From: Sedimentibacter sp.
Lineage (GTDB): Bacteria > Bacillota > Clostridia > Tissierellales > Sedimentibacteraceae
Direction: 5' to 3'
DNA: 55,866 bases
NCBI GenBank assembly: GCA_017995755.1
Contig: JAGOIH010000003.1
Span: 1-55,866 of the forward strand
The position numbers and the translations under genes were made by a program. The notes under the pieces are model-generated. The model saw only the letters and a program-made list of their open reading frames with translations. It searched no databases and had not been told where the DNA came from. Positions 53,629 through 55,866 of this stretch are shown piece by piece; position 1 is the first letter of the stretch; each line of letters begins with the position of its first letter.

Positions 53629-54971
53629 TTTCCTGTCTCCTCGTAGCCAAGATTCATACCTTGTTTTTCAAAAACTTCTCTTTTAAATATGGGATTATAA
53701 ATACAGTAGGTAATAAATCTGTATGGATTTTTCATGTTCGTTTTAAGGTCAAAAGCCCTGTATGCTATGGATTTAAAAGAATTGTATTTTTCCCTGCACA
53801 AAAATGATGCTTCCGTAAGTTCATGGGCAGTCATGTTTTTTGGGATGTAGGCAGCATAATTGAACTTGTATTCAGGGTGAAGCCACCATTTTGAGTCATA
53901 CAAAAGTCTGTTTTCCCTGTTTAGTTTATTGTAGAGTTCTGTCCCCGGATAAGGCATTAAAATATTGTAGGCTGCAAATGTAAACTTGTTTTTCAGCGCA
54001 AATTCGTAGGTTTCCCTTATGCTTTCCAAAGTATCGTCCTCATGTCCAAGGGTAAATGCCGCCCATGTCTGAAGCCCCCAGCTTCTCAGCTCTTCTATCG
54101 CATCCTTGTATTTGTTTTCAGCATATGATTTATTGACGCCTTTTTTCATGGTATTAATGCTTTCCTGTTTTATGGATTCAAAACCTATTACATGGCCTAA
54201 GCATCCGCTTTCCATCATTAAGCTCATAAGTTCCTTGTCCTTTAACATGTCCAGGCTTGCCTGGCTGACCCATTTAACATTCAAAGGTATTAAGGCTCTG
54301 AATAATTCTTTAGCTTTTTCTTTATTCCCAACTATATTATCATCAACAAAAAATAGTGTTTTTCTTTCCTGGCTTTTTATTTCTTGAATAACTTCCTGTA
54401 CGTTTCTCGTATAGTGGCGGTTTTTAAAATAAACACCGGAGGCACAGTAATTGCAGGAGTAGGGGCATCCCCTTGAAAACTGCAGAAGGGTTATTGGAAG
54501 GTATCCTTTACCCTTAAAAATATCTCTTCTTGTTATTACTCCCTCCTGGGGTATTAAAACAGGCTTGCAGGTGTAGATTTTCTTTAATACTCCGGTTCTT
54601 AAATCCTCTATCATTTCGCCCCATTTATCTTCAGCATCGCCTATCATGATGCTATCACAATGTTCAGCAGCTTCTTCAGGGATTAACATAACGTGCATGC
54701 CTCCCATTATTACCTTTACATTTCTTCTCCTGTATTCACTGCTTATTTCGTAAGCTCTTCTGGCAGTAAATGTTTCCACTGTGATGCAGACTAAATCTGT
54801 GGGCTCATCATAAAGGATTGGCTCCATTCTGTCATCATACAAACACACATCAATATCGGCCGGAGTCAAGGCGGCAAGTACTCCAAGCTGCAAAGGCTCC
54901 ATCCTTGCTTCATCTACATAGAGGCTGTGTTCTCTTCTTCCTATGTTGGGCTTAATCAGTGTAATCTTCAT
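53625..54971 (-). CDS. B12-binding-type radical SAM protein (copy 2)
   Basis: Paralogue, 448 residues. It begins MKITLIKPNIGRREHSLYVD, has LVCITVETFTARRAYEIS and VIMGGMHVMLIPEEAAEHCD, then LLQFSRGCPYSCNYCASGVYF (Fe-S motif) and LGHVIGFESIKQES. ATG 54971 has GGTGG 5 nt upstream and is preferred over TTG 54983. It overlaps the upstream gene by 20 bp and the downstream gene by 4 bp. Like copy 3 it lacks DxHxxG (YDDRMEPI). The substrate is unknown; tailoring of a lipid or peptide is possible. Confidence 0.88.
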   Translation of the reverse strand: MKITLIKPNIGRREHSLYVDEARMEPLQLGVLAALTPADIDVCLYDDRMEPILYDEPTDLVCITVETFTARRAYEISSEYRRRNVKVIMGGMHVMLIPEEAAEHCDSIMIGDAEDKWGEMIEDLRTGVLKKIYTCKPVLIPQEGVITRRDIFKGKGYLPITLLQFSRGCPYSCNYCASGVYFKNRHYTRNVQEVIQEIKSQERKTLFFVDDNIVGNKEKAKELFRALIPLNVKWVSQASLDMLKDKELMSLMMESGCLGHVIGFESIKQESINTMKKGVNKSYAENKYKDAIEELRSWGLQTWAAFTLGHEDDTLESIRETYEFALKNKFTFAAYNILMPYPGTELYNKLNRENRLLYDSKWWLHPEYKFNYAAYIPKNMTAHELTEASFLCREKYNSFKSIAYRAFDLKTNMKNPYRFITYCIYNPIFKREVFEKQGMNLGYEETGK

Positions 54972-55866
54972 ATATGCCACCAAGCTTTCTTCCTTGTTTG
55001 TTTTTAATTTGAATGTGTGAAATAATATTTAAGACTAAATATAAGTAGGCATTTCCTAAACTCCTAAAATTTGCTTTACAAAATAACCTTTTAAAAATAC
55101 TCTTATATGAGCTGAATAAATACCTGGCGTTTTTGCATCCCTTTTGCAGGTCTTCCCCTGTCATCCCCATTGGATATAACATTGCATCCCCATACCTGAA
55201 GTTCTCATTTGTCCACCATTCATCGCAGGTTAATCTATTTTCATCCTTCAATCTGTCGTAAAGCCTGGTTCCGGGCATTGCCATAAGAGGATTGAAATTA
55301 GCTATGGCAAAAGAATTTCTTATTGCAAAATCAGCAAGTTCAATAGCGCTGTCCTTATTGTCATAATCATAGCCGATTACAAATGTGCCGTAAATCATCA
55401 TGCCTACATCGTAGATATTTTTTATTATCCTGTCATATTCTATATTTTTGATGTTTGCCGATTTTCCCATCTGCTTTAAATTGCCTGTATTTAAAGATTC
55501 AAAACCGATTAAAACCATCAAACAGCCGCTTTTTTTCATAAGCTCCAAAAGCTCTTTGTTTTCACCGATATCAATGCTTATCTGGCAAACCCACTTTTTC
55601 TTAAGAGGAATCATTGCTTTAAAAAGTTTTCTTGCTTCCCTTTCATCGGTAAATAAATTGTCATCAATGAAAAAAATATATTTTTCCTTTATGTTTATTA
55701 TATCCTCAACTACATTTTCTATAGGTCTTGTCCGTATTCTCCCTTTATAAAACCCGTTGATTGAACAAAAGTCACAGTTGAATCTGCAGCCCCGGCTGAA
55801 TTGAACCAAGCCTACCGGGTTGTATTTTTTGCCTTGGAAAACACTGTAATCATACTTTACAGTCCC
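54952..55866 (-). CDS. B12-binding-type radical SAM protein (copy 1), 5' end outside window
   Basis: Partial gene: the frame is open from 55866 to a stop at 54952 (about 304 codons). The visible part begins YSVFQGKKYNPVGLVQFSRG, then CRFNCDFCSINGFYKGR (Fe-S motif), followed by IEDIINIKEKYIFFIDDNLF, LMVLIGFESLNTGNLKQMGK and the same C-terminus type as its two neighbours. The N-terminal Rossmann domain lies past the right edge. First gene seen of the four-gene overlapping operon. Confidence 0.85.
   Translation of the reverse strand, partial: GTVKYDYSVFQGKKYNPVGLVQFSRGCRFNCDFCSINGFYKGRIRTRPIENVVEDIINIKEKYIFFIDDNLFTDEREARKLFKAMIPLKKKWVCQISIDIGENKELLELMKKSGCLMVLIGFESLNTGNLKQMGKSANIKNIEYDRIIKNIYDVGMMIYGTFVIGYDYDNKDSAIELADFAIRNSFAIANFNPLMAMPGTRLYDRLKDENRLTCDEWWTNENFRYGDAMLYPMGMTGEDLQKGCKNARYLFSSYKSIFKRLFCKANFRSLGNAYLYLVLNIISHIQIKNKQGRKLGGIYEDYTD

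Noticed and set aside
1-55866. CRISPR array, tRNA or rRNA
   Set aside because: I found no spaced identical repeats of 24-40 bp and no tRNA-like cloverleaf or rRNA sequence.

Overview
The window is AT-rich, with short intergenic gaps, purine-rich (GGAGG/GGGG-type) ribosome binding sites, frequent GTG/TTG starts and Clostridia-like gene families (DUF1836-DegV pair, S-layer homology protein, TipAL-type MerR, several radical SAM enzymes, YhaN/YhaO-like SbcCD). This points to a low-GC anaerobic Firmicute of the Clostridia/Tissierellia type. Genus cannot be fixed from the sequence alone. I see no tRNA, rRNA or CRISPR array.

Positions 1 to about 33.2 kb are one large defence island, with every gene on the minus strand, so transcription runs from high to low coordinates. 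In transcription order it holds: a WYL regulator (33.2 kb); a PD-(D/E)XK nuclease and an RNase J-like metallo-beta-lactamase hydrolase; an ADP-ribosylglycohydrolase (DraG family); a two-domain DUF2779 nuclease; gene debris; a lipoprotein; a DUF434 protein; a uracil-DNA-glycosylase-like protein; a small HEPN-motif protein; a complete type 1 BREX operon (brxA-brxB-brxC-pglX-pglZ-brxL, 23.1-10.1 kb); a zinc-hook ABC-ATPase with a PrrC/RloC-like putative anticodon-nuclease domain; a broken TrlF-like ATPase; a PD-(D/E)XK nuclease with an unknown partner; a secreted SLH/transglutaminase-like protein; debris of a DUF5655 gene and an IS3-family element; and a McrB-McrC type IV restriction pair that runs off the left edge.

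The island shows repeated rearrangement at gene ends. A 38-bp copy of the WYL 3' end and a 64-bp copy of the DraG 3' end bracket the PD-(D/E)XK/MBL pair. A chimera of DUF434 5' end and DraG pieces follows the DUF2779 gene.

From 33.4 to 48 kb the content is ordinary chromosomal: flavodoxins, a TipAL-like MerR with a clear operator, an SDR, DUF1836 + DegV, a GyrI-type MerR with a 19-bp spacer promoter, an SbcC/SbcD-like pair, a MarR-ABC exporter operon with twin palindromic operators on a consensus promoter, 3-methyladenine glycosylase I, endonuclease IV, DUF488 and an intergenic tandem repeat.

From 48 to 55.9 kb there is a lipoprotein MsrA-MsrB fusion, a segment bounded by about 70-bp inverted repeats carrying a DUF1648 membrane protein and a spore-photoproduct-lyase-like radical SAM protein, and an overlapping operon of three paralogous radical SAM proteins plus a GNAT-like protein, cut by the right edge.

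The best candidates for something new are the BREX operon ending in a putative tRNA-cleaving ATPase, and the MBL/PD-(D/E)XK pair inserted between duplicated DraG and WYL gene ends.
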